From: Janthinobacterium sp. TND4EL3
Lineage (GTDB): Bacteria; Pseudomonadota; Gammaproteobacteria; Burkholderiales; Burkholderiaceae_D
Length of the DNA: 64,000 bases
Direction of reading: 5' to 3'
Assembly: GCF_900156175.1 (NCBI RefSeq)
Contig: NZ_FTMV01000002.1
Location: 1 to 64,000, forward strand
Positions 30,956 to 39,478 of the stretch are shown in pieces. The notes beneath the pieces were generated by a model. That model searched no databases. It was not told the DNA's origin and saw nothing but the letters and a program-made list of their open reading frames with translations. The stretch's first letter is position 1. Each line of letters starts with the position of its first letter. Position numbers and translations under genes: made by a program.

Positions 30956-31393
30956 ATGCTCTTTCTCTGGACCAAAGCCTTCCACATCATCTTCGTCATG
31001 TCCTGGTTTGCCGGCCTGTTTTATTTGCCGCGCATCTTCGTGAACCTGGCGATGGAGACGGAAACCGTGGCCACCGAACGCCTGCTGCTGATGGCGCGCA
31101 AGCTGTACCGCTTCATGTCCCTGCTGGCGCTGCCGGCGATGGTGCTGGGACTGGCGTTGATGTGGATGCTGTACGGTGGAGGCGAGGGCCGCATGAAGAT
31201 GCCTGGCTGGATGCACGCCAAGCTGACGTTCGTGGTGCTGCTGCTCGGCTATCACCACGCCTGCGGTTCCATCCTGCGCAAGTTTGAAAAAGGTCTCAAC
31301 AAGCGCAGCCACACCTGGTTCCGCTGGTTTAATGAAGTGCCGGTGCTGATGCTGCTGGCCGTCGTCGTGCTGGTCGTGGTCAAGCCTTTCTAA
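30956..31393 (+). CDS. hemJ: Protoporphyrinogen oxidase HemJ (CopD-like membrane protein)
   Basis: 145 residues with four membrane helices. It opens LWTKAFHIIFVMSWFAGLFY, followed by LPRIFVNLA, WMHAKLTFVVLLLGYHH and a terminal NEVPVLMLL...VVVKPF. The conserved His10 and Lys89 needed for heme binding and activity in HemJ are both present. It oxidises protoporphyrinogen IX to protoporphyrin IX in the inner membrane. It lies 84 bases after proA. Confidence 0.9.
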   Translation: MLFLWTKAFHIIFVMSWFAGLFYLPRIFVNLAMETETVATERLLLMARKLYRFMSLLALPAMVLGLALMWMLYGGGEGRMKMPGWMHAKLTFVVLLLGYHHACGSILRKFEKGLNKRSHTWFRWFNEVPVLMLLAVVVLVVVKPF

Positions 31394-31403
31394 GGGAGTC
31401 GAG

Positions 31404-32018
31404 ATGAGTGCAAGCCAGAACAAAGTCGTGCAATATTTCTTTGCGCCCCACTCGCCATGGACCTACCTGGGGCATGCGCGCCTGGTGGCCATCGCCGCGA
31501 AGACAGGTGCACAGATCGACGTGCGCCCCTTCGACCTGGGCAAGGTCTTCAGCGTCTCGGGCGGCTTGCCGCTGGCCAAGCGCGCACCGCAGCGCCAGGC
31601 GTATCGCCTGGCCGAGCTGGCGCGCTGGTCGGCCTTTTTGCAGGTGCCCTTGAATCTGCAGCCGAAGTTTTTCCCCGTATCGCCGGAAGCGTCGGCCAAG
31701 CTGATCATCGCTACGCGCCTGGCGCACGGCGTGGAAGCATCGCTGAACCTGGCGCACGCCATCATGCGCGGCCTGTGGGCGGAAGAGCGCAATATCGGCG
31801 ACGAAGAAACCCTGGTACAGATTGCGTTTGACGCCGGTTTCGATGGGCGCCAGTTGCTGAAAACGTCGGAAACGGCCAGCGTGCAGGCGGAATACGACGC
31901 CAATACGGAAGCGGCCACCGCCGCCAGCGTCTTCGGCTCGCCATGGTACATCGTCGATGGCGAAGGCTACTGGGGCCAGGATCGCCTCGATTTTGTCGAG
32001 CGCGCGCTGGCGAAATAA
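31404..32018 (+). CDS. 2-hydroxychromene-2-carboxylate isomerase-like (DsbA/GST-kappa fold) protein
   Basis: 204 residues from ATG 31404 with GGGAG upstream. The active-site region QYFFAPHSPWTYLGHARL has Ser in place of the DsbA cysteine pair, the pattern of the HCCA isomerase/GST kappa group. Further family marks are VFGSPWYIVDGEGYWGQDRL near the end. Cytoplasmic, glutathione-dependent isomerase activity is expected by family. No aromatic degradation genes are nearby, so the physiological substrate is unknown. Confidence 0.85.
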   Translation: MSASQNKVVQYFFAPHSPWTYLGHARLVAIAAKTGAQIDVRPFDLGKVFSVSGGLPLAKRAPQRQAYRLAELARWSAFLQVPLNLQPKFFPVSPEASAKLIIATRLAHGVEASLNLAHAIMRGLWAEERNIGDEETLVQIAFDAGFDGRQLLKTSETASVQAEYDANTEAATAASVFGSPWYIVDGEGYWGQDRLDFVERALAK

Positions 32019-32035
32019 TTATGGAAAGATGTCAA

Positions 32036-32071
32036 TGTAGGTCGGTTTAGCGCTTCGCGCGTAATCCGACA
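32036..32071. repeat. REP-like palindrome, copy 1
   Basis: A 36-base imperfect palindrome starts TGTAGGTCGG and ends AATCCGACA, in the gap between two plus-strand genes. The same unit recurs at 32142-32175 with one substitution in the left arm and a two-base shorter centre. Such GTCGGATTAGCG palindromes are dispersed extragenic repeats in many proteobacteria. Confidence 0.8.
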
Positions 32072-32093
32072 AGCTCAGTCGGCAGCGGTGTTT

Positions 32094-32124
32094 GTCGGCT
32101 TACGCTCTGGTGGGCTAAGCCGAC
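32094..32124. repeat. REP-related hairpin between the two palindromes
   Basis: GTCGGCTTA (32094-32102) pairs perfectly with TAAGCCGAC (32116-32124). Its arms resemble the GTCGGATTA/TAATCCGAC arms of the flanking copies, so the three probably form a composite BIME-like element. Confidence 0.65.
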
Positions 32125-32141
32125 CTGCGCAAGATATTGGA

Positions 32142-32175
32142 TGTAGGTCGGATTAGCGCTGCGCGCGTAATCCGA
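32142..32175. repeat. REP-like palindrome, copy 2
   Basis: A 34-base copy of the 32036-32071 palindrome in the same orientation, ending 51 bases before the methyltransferase start codon. It folds on itself through GTCGGATTA and TAATCCGAC. Confidence 0.8.
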
Positions 32176-32226
32176 CAAGTTTTGAAATTTTTAGTTAATT
32201 GTTTTTCAACGGATAAAAGGTACACC

Positions 32227-33429
32227 ATGGCTTCATATTTTTGCCCATGCCCGCGCGGCATGGAAGCGGCGCTGGCCGAGGAACTGGGCGAGATCGCCCA
32301 GGATAGTGCGACCATGAAGGTCCACAACCAGGTACCGGGCGGCGTCCACTGCTCGGGCGACCTGCTCGATGCCTACCGCATCAACCTGCATTCGCGCATC
32401 GCTTCGCGCGTGCTGATGCGCATGGCCCATTCCGGCTACAAGACGGAAAACGACATTTACGACCTGACCCTGGCGCAATCGTGGGAAGGCTGGTTCGGCG
32501 TGCATCACACGATCCGCGTCGACGTCACGGCCGTCAAATCGCCGCTGCGCAGCCTGGAATTCACGACATTGAAAATCAAGGATGCGATCTGCGACCGCTT
32601 CCGCGACCAGTTCAACGAGCGTCCGTCGGTCAACACCAAGACGCCGGACATGCGCATCGTCGGCTTCCTCGACGCGCACACGTTTACCGTCTACCTCGAT
32701 ACCTCGGGCGAAGCGCTGTTCAAGCGCGGCTGGCGCGAAGAGACGGGCGACGCGCCGCTGCGTGAAAACCTGGCCGCCGGCCTGCTGCGCGTATCGGGCT
32801 GGAAGCCTGGCATGGTGCTGTTCGACCCGATGTGCGGTTCCGGCACCATCCTGGCTGAAGCTGCGCAGATGCTGCAGGGGATTCCACCGGGCGCCTCGCG
32901 CCAGTTCGCATTTGAAAACTTCCACGATTTCGATCCGGCGCCGTGGAATGCCATGAAAAATGCCATCAAGGTCAATCCGCTGCCAGCCGAACCGACCATT
33001 TTCGGCAGTGATATCTCGGGCGACATGGTCGCCATGACGCGGCACAACCTGCGTTGCGCCGGCGTGCGCTTCGACGTGCCGCTGAAGCAGATCGAGGCGC
33101 AGGAAGTCAAGCCGCCAAGCGACGTGCCGGGCATCATGCTGACCAACCCGCCGTACGGCGAGCGTATCGGCGTGCGCGGCGACAGCACCATTCCGGAAGA
33201 TGAATTGTCGACGTCCTTCTATTCGGCCATGGGCACGACCCTGAAGCAGCGCTTCGCCGGCTGGACCGTGTTCCTGTTCACGGCCGACCTGGGCCTGCCC
33301 AAGCTGCTGCGTCTGAAGGAAGCGCGCAAGACGCCATTCTTCAACGGCGCACTGGAATGCCGTCTGTTCCGCTTCGATATGGTGGCCGGCTACAACCGCC
33401 GCGAAGAAGCCAAGCCAAAAAATAACTGA
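32227..33429 (+). CDS. THUMP-domain class I rRNA methyltransferase (RlmL-N/UPF0020 type)
   Basis: 400 residues from ATG 32227, behind AAAAGG. The N-terminal half carries a ferredoxin-like/THUMP RNA-binding region (ASYFCPCPRGMEAALAEEL, then SPLRSLEFTTLKIKDAICDR). The C-terminal half is a methyltransferase with FDPMCGSGTILAEAA for S-adenosylmethionine binding and catalytic NPPYGERIG. It probably methylates guanine N2 in 23S rRNA. It is about the size of the RlmL N-terminal enzyme without the fused RlmK half. Confidence 0.87.
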   Translation: MASYFCPCPRGMEAALAEELGEIAQDSATMKVHNQVPGGVHCSGDLLDAYRINLHSRIASRVLMRMAHSGYKTENDIYDLTLAQSWEGWFGVHHTIRVDVTAVKSPLRSLEFTTLKIKDAICDRFRDQFNERPSVNTKTPDMRIVGFLDAHTFTVYLDTSGEALFKRGWREETGDAPLRENLAAGLLRVSGWKPGMVLFDPMCGSGTILAEAAQMLQGIPPGASRQFAFENFHDFDPAPWNAMKNAIKVNPLPAEPTIFGSDISGDMVAMTRHNLRCAGVRFDVPLKQIEAQEVKPPSDVPGIMLTNPPYGERIGVRGDSTIPEDELSTSFYSAMGTTLKQRFAGWTVFLFTADLGLPKLLRLKEARKTPFFNGALECRLFRFDMVAGYNRREEAKPKNN

Positions 33430-33470
33430 TCAAACCTGCTGCGCATCGGGATAGGCGGCCTGTGATGCTC

Positions 33471-33488
33471 GCCGTACTCGTGTACGGC
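33471..33488. repeat. Small perfect hairpin in the methyltransferase-MFS gap
   Basis: GCCGTAC (33471-33477) pairs with GTACGGC (33482-33488) across TCGT. It sits inside a conserved-looking GC-rich stretch (about 33440-33530) that may be a dispersed intergenic repeat. Only one copy is visible in this window. Confidence 0.4.
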
Positions 33489-33576
33489 TGCGCTTCTCGG
33501 CCACCCCTCCCTTCCGCTCGCGACGGTTTTATCAGCTATTTTGGAGTCTGTAGACGTTTGTAGTAACGCAGTACCT

Positions 33577-33602
33577 CGCGCGGACCGTAACCGGTCCGCG
33601 CG
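33577..33602 (+). promoter_or_regulatory. Strong leader hairpin before the Bcr/CflA transporter
   Basis: Eleven base pairs (33577-33587 with 33592-33602), all perfect, close a TAAC loop. The hairpin ends 16 bases before the transporter start codon and has no T-run, so it is not a terminator. It may limit ribosome access or stabilise the transcript. Confidence 0.5.
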
Positions 33603-33618
33603 CCACTTTGGACCCGCC

Positions 33619-34899
33619 ATGTTTCCCACTCCTCCGGCCGATGTGCCGCCCGACCCGGTCACGCCCGTTCCGCCTCCCACGCCGAGCCACATGGCGCCGC
33701 TCAGCCGCGGTGCGCTGGCGATGATGCTGGCCGGGCTGTCGATGCTGGGCCCTTTGTCGATCGACACCTATCTGCCCGCCTTTGGCGCGATCCAGGGTTC
33801 GCTGCAGGCATCGCCGCTGGAAGTGCAGCAGTCGCTGACGTTCTACATGCTGGCCTTTGCCGGCATGGTGCTGTGGCATGGCGCTATCTCGGATACTTTC
33901 GGCCGGCGCAACGTCATCCTGGTGTCGCTGCTGATGTTTGCCATCGGCTCGCTGGGCTGCGCCTCGGCGCACACGGTGCACTACCTGTGGTTCTTCCGCA
34001 TCATGCAAGGCGTCTCGGCCGGCGCCGGCGTGGTGATCAGCCGCGCCATCATCCGCGACCTGTATTCGGATGCGGCGGCGGCGCGCCTGCTGTCGCTGGT
34101 GACGATGATCTTTTCCATTGCTCCGGCCGTCGCGCCCATCCTGGGCGGCTGGATCGTCATCTGGTTCGACTGGCGCTCCATCTTCCTGTTCCTCGCGTTT
34201 TATACTGTGGTCCTGCTGGCCTTCTGCTACTGGCGCCTGCCCGAAACCCTGCCGATGGAAAAGCGCCAGCCTTTCAATCCCCGCTTCCTGGCCTCGAGCT
34301 ATGGCCAGATCTTGCGCTCGCCCCTGTTCCATATCAAGGCCGGCATTGTCGCCCTCAATTTCGCGGGGTTGTTCCTCTTCATCACGGCCGCACCGGAAAT
34401 GCTGCCCAAGCAATTGCACCTGGGGCCGTCGCAGTTCGGCTGGCTGTTCATCCCCTGCGTGAGCGGCATTTTCCTGGGCGCCCTGGCCGCCAACCGCATC
34501 GCCGGCAAGGTCACTTTCGCGCGCCAGATCGGCATCGGCTTTGCCTTCCTGCTGTGCGCCGCCAGCGTCAATGTCGTGTATCACCTGTTCCTGCCGCCAT
34601 CCTTGCCCTGGTCGGTATTGCCGCTGTTTTTCTATACCTTCGGCATGTCGCTGGTGGGGCCGGGCGCGACCCTCCTGGCGCTGGACCTGTTCCCGCATAT
34701 CCGCGGGACGGTGGCCTCGTGCCAGTCGTTCGCAAGTACCCTGCTCGGGGCCGTGGTGGCCGGCGTCATTTCGCCGCTGTTGTCCGGTTCCGTGCTGTGG
34801 CTGGCGTCGGGCCAGTTGGCGTTTACGGCGCTGGCGCTGGCTCTGTGGCTGATTTCGCGGCGCTTCCGCCACCGTTTGCTCGGTTCACTAAAACCATAG
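33619..34899 (+). CDS. Bcr/CflA-family multidrug efflux MFS transporter
   Basis: 426 residues with twelve hydrophobic helices after a Pro-rich cytoplasmic N-terminus. ATG 33619 is the first Met after the leader hairpin; ATG 33691 (MAPLSRG) is an alternative. The family signature LSMLGPLSIDTYLPAF is in helix 1, with the loop motif GAISDTFGRRNVIL between helices 2 and 3. The RIMQGVSAGAGVVISRAIIR segment is antiporter-like. It probably exports drugs or sulphonamide-like compounds by proton antiport; the substrate is not predictable. Confidence 0.88.
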   Translation: MFPTPPADVPPDPVTPVPPPTPSHMAPLSRGALAMMLAGLSMLGPLSIDTYLPAFGAIQGSLQASPLEVQQSLTFYMLAFAGMVLWHGAISDTFGRRNVILVSLLMFAIGSLGCASAHTVHYLWFFRIMQGVSAGAGVVISRAIIRDLYSDAAAARLLSLVTMIFSIAPAVAPILGGWIVIWFDWRSIFLFLAFYTVVLLAFCYWRLPETLPMEKRQPFNPRFLASSYGQILRSPLFHIKAGIVALNFAGLFLFITAAPEMLPKQLHLGPSQFGWLFIPCVSGIFLGALAANRIAGKVTFARQIGIGFAFLLCAASVNVVYHLFLPPSLPWSVLPLFFYTFGMSLVGPGATLLALDLFPHIRGTVASCQSFASTLLGAVVAGVISPLLSGSVLWLASGQLAFTALALALWLISRRFRHRLLGSLKP

Positions 34900-35093
34900 T
34901 TTCCACTGTAGAACGCTGGATTTATTTCAACTTAATTTTCTATATTGCAAGTAATATCCGGCGCTTATGATAAGATGAGATGACTTTTTCCCGGCATCCT
35001 CTCAGGCAGTCTATTTTTTGGTTACAGGAGTGGAGGATTCCTCTGAACGTGGCCGCGCTTCGCAGCTGAGCGCTCTTCCTTTTCAAACCGGCA

Positions 35094-37265
35094 ATGCCTG
35101 ATACGATGCATCAATCTGATCAAGATATACGCAATCGCCTGCTGATTGCCCGCCTGCCTGCCATGCCGCAGATCCTCATCAAGCTGATCGCCCATCTGCA
35201 GGCCGATGATGCCGGCATGCCGGAACTGGCCGCCCTGATTGCCAAGGATGCGGGCATGACCAGCAAGATCCTCGGCGTGGCCAACAGTTCTGCGTACCAC
35301 CGCCAGGGCAAGGTTGTCAGCCTGGAGCAGTCGCTCGTGTCGCTGGGAACGGACATGATCAAGATCCTGGTCATCAGCGAATCCGTGTTCCAGACCTTTA
35401 ACAGCTTCCCCCATTCCGGCAGCACCGATTTGCGCGCCTTCTGGAAAAGCTCGCTGTCTGCCGCCGTCATGGCGCGCGCGCTGGCCAAGGCCATGGCCTA
35501 TCCGCACGCGGAAGAGGCGTATCTGGCAGGTTTGCTGCACAACGTGGGCCGACTGGCCCTGCTGGCCACGGCGCCGAAGGAATATGCCTTCAATTTCACG
35601 GCGCGTGACGATGCCGCGCTGTGCGCGGTGGAGCAGCGCACCTTGCAGATCACGCATGCCGAAGCGGGCGCCTGGCTGATCGAACGCTGGCATCTCGATT
35701 CCTTCCTGGCCGACAGCGTGCTGTATCACCATGAGCCGCTGGCGCGCCTGGAAGCGAGCCATCCCTTGATCCGCATCGTGCGCCTGGCGCACCTGCTGTG
35801 CTGCCATGCCGACGATGCGGAATCGATCACGCAGGCCGCGCGCCTGTGCGCGCTGGAGGTAGACGTACTGGAAACCCTGGTCGGCAGCGTCGCGCGCCAG
35901 GTGGAACAGGCAGCGCAGCACCTGGGCATCGACCTGGCCGGCGCCGACGATCTTGTCGTGCCGCCAGCGTTCGCGCCGCCGCCCGTCGATCCGGTGCAGC
36001 AGCGCTTGTCCGATGACGTGCGCAATATGGTACTGGTATCGGAAGTGGGACAGACCTTCGCCCGCCAGCAGGGCGAGACCAGCCTGTTGGAGGCCATCAC
36101 GCGCTCGGCGCGCATCCTGTTCGATTTCGAGTCCGCCGTCATCCTGCTGCAAAACCCCACGGGACATGCGCTCGTCGGCGTGGCGGCGGGCGAACTGCAG
36201 CAGCGCCTGGCCGGATTCTCGATACCGTTGGCCAAGGGGGGGCTTTTGGCCGCCTCGGCGCTTGAGTCTCGTCCGGCCTTCCTGACGAGCGATATGCCAG
36301 CGCTTGGCGTCGTCGAAGAACAGTTGTTCCGCATCCTCGGTACGGATAGCCTGGTTTGCCTGCCTTTGGCGTCGGGCCAGCGCAGCCTGGGCGTGCTGAT
36401 AGGCGGCGTGGCGGCCTGGCAGATTCCTGCCAGCCGGAAGCGCGAGGGCTTCCTGCGCGCGTTCGGCAACCAGGCCGCGCATGCGCTGGAAACGGCGATC
36501 AGTGCGCGCGGCGCGGCGCGGCGCCAGCTCGATCACGTGACCGAGGAGTACCGTGAAGCATCTCGCCGCGTCGTGCATGAGGTGAATAACCCGCTATCCA
36601 TCATCAAGAATTACCTGAGCGTGCTTGATTACAAATTGGAGAAGCAGGAGCCTGTTTCCGGCGAAATGTCGATCCTGAACGAGGAAATCGACCGGGTTGG
36701 CCAGTTGATCAGCGGCCTGGCCGACCTGCAGCCGGTAGCGGCCAGCGGCGTGACCGATTGCGCGCGCGTGGTCGACGATGTGCTGCGATTGTTTCGCACC
36801 ACCGAATTCCTGCCGGCGAAGATCGAAGTGGTCACGCGCATGCAGGACGCACCTTGCGAGGTGGAAGCCGATGCCGACACGCTCAAGCAAATCCTGCTCA
36901 ATCTGCTGAAGAACGCCGTCGAAGCCTTGCCGGACGGAGGGCGCATCGACGTGGTCAATCGGGGGCACCTCAACCGCGACCGACGCCTGTATCTGGAACT
37001 GTGCGTCAGCGACAATGGCGCCGGCTTGGCGCCGGAAGTGCTGGCCAATCTGTTTTCCCCCGTGCGCAGCAGCAAGGAAGGCGCGCATCACGGTCTGGGC
37101 CTGTCCATCGTGCATGAGCTGGTCACGCGCCTGCATGGCGTGATCGGCTGCCGCAGCGGCAAGGCTGGCACCACGTTTGAAATCCTGCTGCCCGTTCCCC
37201 AGCCGCAGAACGCTGCCGCATCCGCCGCGCTGCCTGCGCCCGGCAACACTGCTCTATCTTTGTAA
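35094..37265 (+). CDS. HDOD-GAF sensor histidine kinase
   Basis: 723 residues, apparently cytoplasmic. Residues about 10-215 are an HDOD domain (LPAMPQILIKLIAHLQADDA, MTSKILGVANSSAYHR, LAGLLHNVGRLALLA). About 310-470 is a GAF-like sensor domain. The kinase part has His495 in the H-box VVHEVNNPLSIIKNYL, N-box LLNLLKNAVEAL near 605, and G-boxes DNGAGL near 640 and GLGLSIV near 667. No receiver is attached; the next gene, five bases downstream, encodes one and is the likely partner. The start is uncertain (ATG 35094 or 35106). Confidence 0.9.
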   Translation: MPDTMHQSDQDIRNRLLIARLPAMPQILIKLIAHLQADDAGMPELAALIAKDAGMTSKILGVANSSAYHRQGKVVSLEQSLVSLGTDMIKILVISESVFQTFNSFPHSGSTDLRAFWKSSLSAAVMARALAKAMAYPHAEEAYLAGLLHNVGRLALLATAPKEYAFNFTARDDAALCAVEQRTLQITHAEAGAWLIERWHLDSFLADSVLYHHEPLARLEASHPLIRIVRLAHLLCCHADDAESITQAARLCALEVDVLETLVGSVARQVEQAAQHLGIDLAGADDLVVPPAFAPPPVDPVQQRLSDDVRNMVLVSEVGQTFARQQGETSLLEAITRSARILFDFESAVILLQNPTGHALVGVAAGELQQRLAGFSIPLAKGGLLAASALESRPAFLTSDMPALGVVEEQLFRILGTDSLVCLPLASGQRSLGVLIGGVAAWQIPASRKREGFLRAFGNQAAHALETAISARGAARRQLDHVTEEYREASRRVVHEVNNPLSIIKNYLSVLDYKLEKQEPVSGEMSILNEEIDRVGQLISGLADLQPVAASGVTDCARVVDDVLRLFRTTEFLPAKIEVVTRMQDAPCEVEADADTLKQILLNLLKNAVEALPDGGRIDVVNRGHLNRDRRLYLELCVSDNGAGLAPEVLANLFSPVRSSKEGAHHGLGLSIVHELVTRLHGVIGCRSGKAGTTFEILLPVPQPQNAAASAALPAPGNTALSL

Positions 37266-37270
37266 CATCC

Positions 37271-39475
37271 ATGAATTCCTTCGCTACCCCGTTTGACCTG
37301 GAAAATAGTCCGCGCATCCTGCTGGTCGACGATGAGCCCCGGCTGCTTGCTTCCCTGCATGAATTGCTGAAGGATCGCGGCTATCAGCTGCACACGGCCA
37401 CCTGCGGCAGCGAGGCGCTGGCGCACTTATCGAAACTGCGCTTCGACCTGATCCTGCTGGACCTGCGCCTGCCCGACATGAGCGGCCATGAAATCATGGA
37501 CCATATCAACCGGCGCGGCATCGAGGGCGACGTGATCGTCATGAGCGGCGACGTCGGCATCGAAGCGGCCATCGGCGCCCTGAAGCGCGGCGCCTACGAT
37601 TACTTGCGCAAGCCGTACAGCCGCGAGGAGCTGCTCAAGACGGTGGAAAATGCGCTGCAACAGCGCAAGCTGGCATACGACAACGAGCGCATCGCGCTGC
37701 AGCTGGAAAATTCGGAAAAGATGTACCGGTATCTGGTCGACAGTTCGCCCGATATCATCTATACCCTGAATCACGAAGGCCGCATCACCTTCATCAACGA
37801 CCGCGTGCACCAGTTGCTGGGCTTTAGCCGCGAGGAGCTGATCGGCAGCCATTATTCCATCCTTGTTCACGACGAGGACCAGGAGCGGGCGCGCTATGCC
37901 TTCAACGAACGCCGCCTCGACGAGCGCGCCTCGCGCAACGTGGAACTGCGTCTGAAGTGCCATAGTGGCAGCGGTAGCGATCGCACCTTCAACAACACCC
38001 TGATGACGATACCGCTCAACTCGATCGGCATCCACAGCCTCGATCATGAAACGAGGAAGCAGGAGTATTTCGGCACCTATGGCGTGGCGCGCGATATCAC
38101 CGACCGCAAGCGCGCCGAGGAAGTCATCTCCTATCAGGCCTACCACGACATCCTGACGGACCTGCCGAACCGCATGCTGTTCAAGGACCGGCTGGGCCTG
38201 GCCGTGATCCAGGCACGCCGCAAGCTGACGGAGCTGGCGGTGATGTTCATCGACCTGGACCGCTTCAAGCTGGTCAACGATACCCTGGGCCACGTGAAGG
38301 GCGACGAATTGCTGCAGCAGGTGGCACTGCGCCTGAAGGATTGTTTGCGTCGCGGTGATACCCTGGCGCGCCAGGGCGGCGATGAATTTACCATTGTGCT
38401 GCCGGAACTGCGTGACCGTCAGGATGCGCGTATGATCGCCGACAAGTTCCTCGAATGCTTGCACCAGCCGTTCGACCTTGAGGGCAACCAGGTGCATATT
38501 TCGGCATCCATCGGCATCGCCATCTATCCGGGCGACGGCGAGACCATCGACGAGCTGCTGCGCCACGCCGACATCGCCATGTACCAGGTCAAGGCGCTGG
38601 GCAAGAACGGCCACAGTTTTTATCACGAATCCATGCTCGACGTGTCGCACCAGAAGATCGCGCTCGAGCAGAGCCTGCGCAAGGCGCTGGAACTGAACCA
38701 ACTGGAGATGTATTACCAGCCACAGGTCGACGTGACGACGGGGCGCATCGTTGGCGCCGAAGGCCTGATGCGCTGGAACCATCCGCAGCGGGGCTTGCTG
38801 ACGGCGGGTGAATTCCTGCCGTTCGCCGAGGAAAACGGCCTGATGCTGCCGATTTCGGACTGGATGCTGGGCGCTCTGTGCCGCGACCTGGTGCAGTGGG
38901 ATGCCGCCGGCGGCGAAGCCGTGCGCCTGTCCTTGAATCTGTCGCCGCAATACCTGGACCGGGGCGACTTTTTCGAGAAGATGCGTGGCGCGCTGACGCG
39001 CTATGGCATCGCGCCGGGAAAGATCGAAGTGGAAATCACGGAAAACATCTGCATCCGCAATCCGCAGTATGCGATCGAACAGTTGAACAAATTGTGCCAG
39101 TTGGGCGTCTCTGTGGCCATCGACGATTTCGGCACCGGCTATTCCTCGCTGTCGTACCTGCACCGCTTCCCTATCCACACCATCAAGATCGACCAGTCGT
39201 TTGTGAAGGAAATCCACGACGAGCACGGACACTATCCCGTGATTCTGGCCATCATCTCGATCGCGCGGGGACTGGGCCTGCATTTGATCGCCGAAGGCGT
39301 GGAGACGGAAGGCCAGGCGCGCTACCTGCAGGACAAGGGTTGCACCACGATGCAGGGCTATCTGTACCACCGGCCCATATCGCTGGGCAGCTTCATTGCT
39401 GTGCTGCAGGAACAGAACCGCTTGATCGCTGATGCCGTGCCTGCGACGTCTCAGACGCTGGCTATCGAGGCCTGA
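37271..39475 (+). CDS. Response regulator with PAS, GGDEF and EAL domains
   Basis: 734 residues. The N-terminal receiver (ILLVDDEPRLLASL) has phospho-acceptor Asp64 in LLDLRLPDMSG. A PAS domain follows (YLVDSSPDIIYTLNHEGRIT). The GGDEF motif at residues 369-373 is intact. The EAL domain starts with EGL at 497-499 and keeps DDFGTGYSSL, the IKID lysine, EGVET and QGYLYHRP, so both cyclase and phosphodiesterase activities are plausible. It makes or breaks c-di-GMP in response to phosphorylation. It follows the kinase gene by five bases and precedes the Sel1 gene by three. Confidence 0.94.
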   Translation: MNSFATPFDLENSPRILLVDDEPRLLASLHELLKDRGYQLHTATCGSEALAHLSKLRFDLILLDLRLPDMSGHEIMDHINRRGIEGDVIVMSGDVGIEAAIGALKRGAYDYLRKPYSREELLKTVENALQQRKLAYDNERIALQLENSEKMYRYLVDSSPDIIYTLNHEGRITFINDRVHQLLGFSREELIGSHYSILVHDEDQERARYAFNERRLDERASRNVELRLKCHSGSGSDRTFNNTLMTIPLNSIGIHSLDHETRKQEYFGTYGVARDITDRKRAEEVISYQAYHDILTDLPNRMLFKDRLGLAVIQARRKLTELAVMFIDLDRFKLVNDTLGHVKGDELLQQVALRLKDCLRRGDTLARQGGDEFTIVLPELRDRQDARMIADKFLECLHQPFDLEGNQVHISASIGIAIYPGDGETIDELLRHADIAMYQVKALGKNGHSFYHESMLDVSHQKIALEQSLRKALELNQLEMYYQPQVDVTTGRIVGAEGLMRWNHPQRGLLTAGEFLPFAEENGLMLPISDWMLGALCRDLVQWDAAGGEAVRLSLNLSPQYLDRGDFFEKMRGALTRYGIAPGKIEVEITENICIRNPQYAIEQLNKLCQLGVSVAIDDFGTGYSSLSYLHRFPIHTIKIDQSFVKEIHDEHGHYPVILAIISIARGLGLHLIAEGVETEGQARYLQDKGCTTMQGYLYHRPISLGSFIAVLQEQNRLIADAVPATSQTLAIEA

Positions 39476-39478
39476 TCC

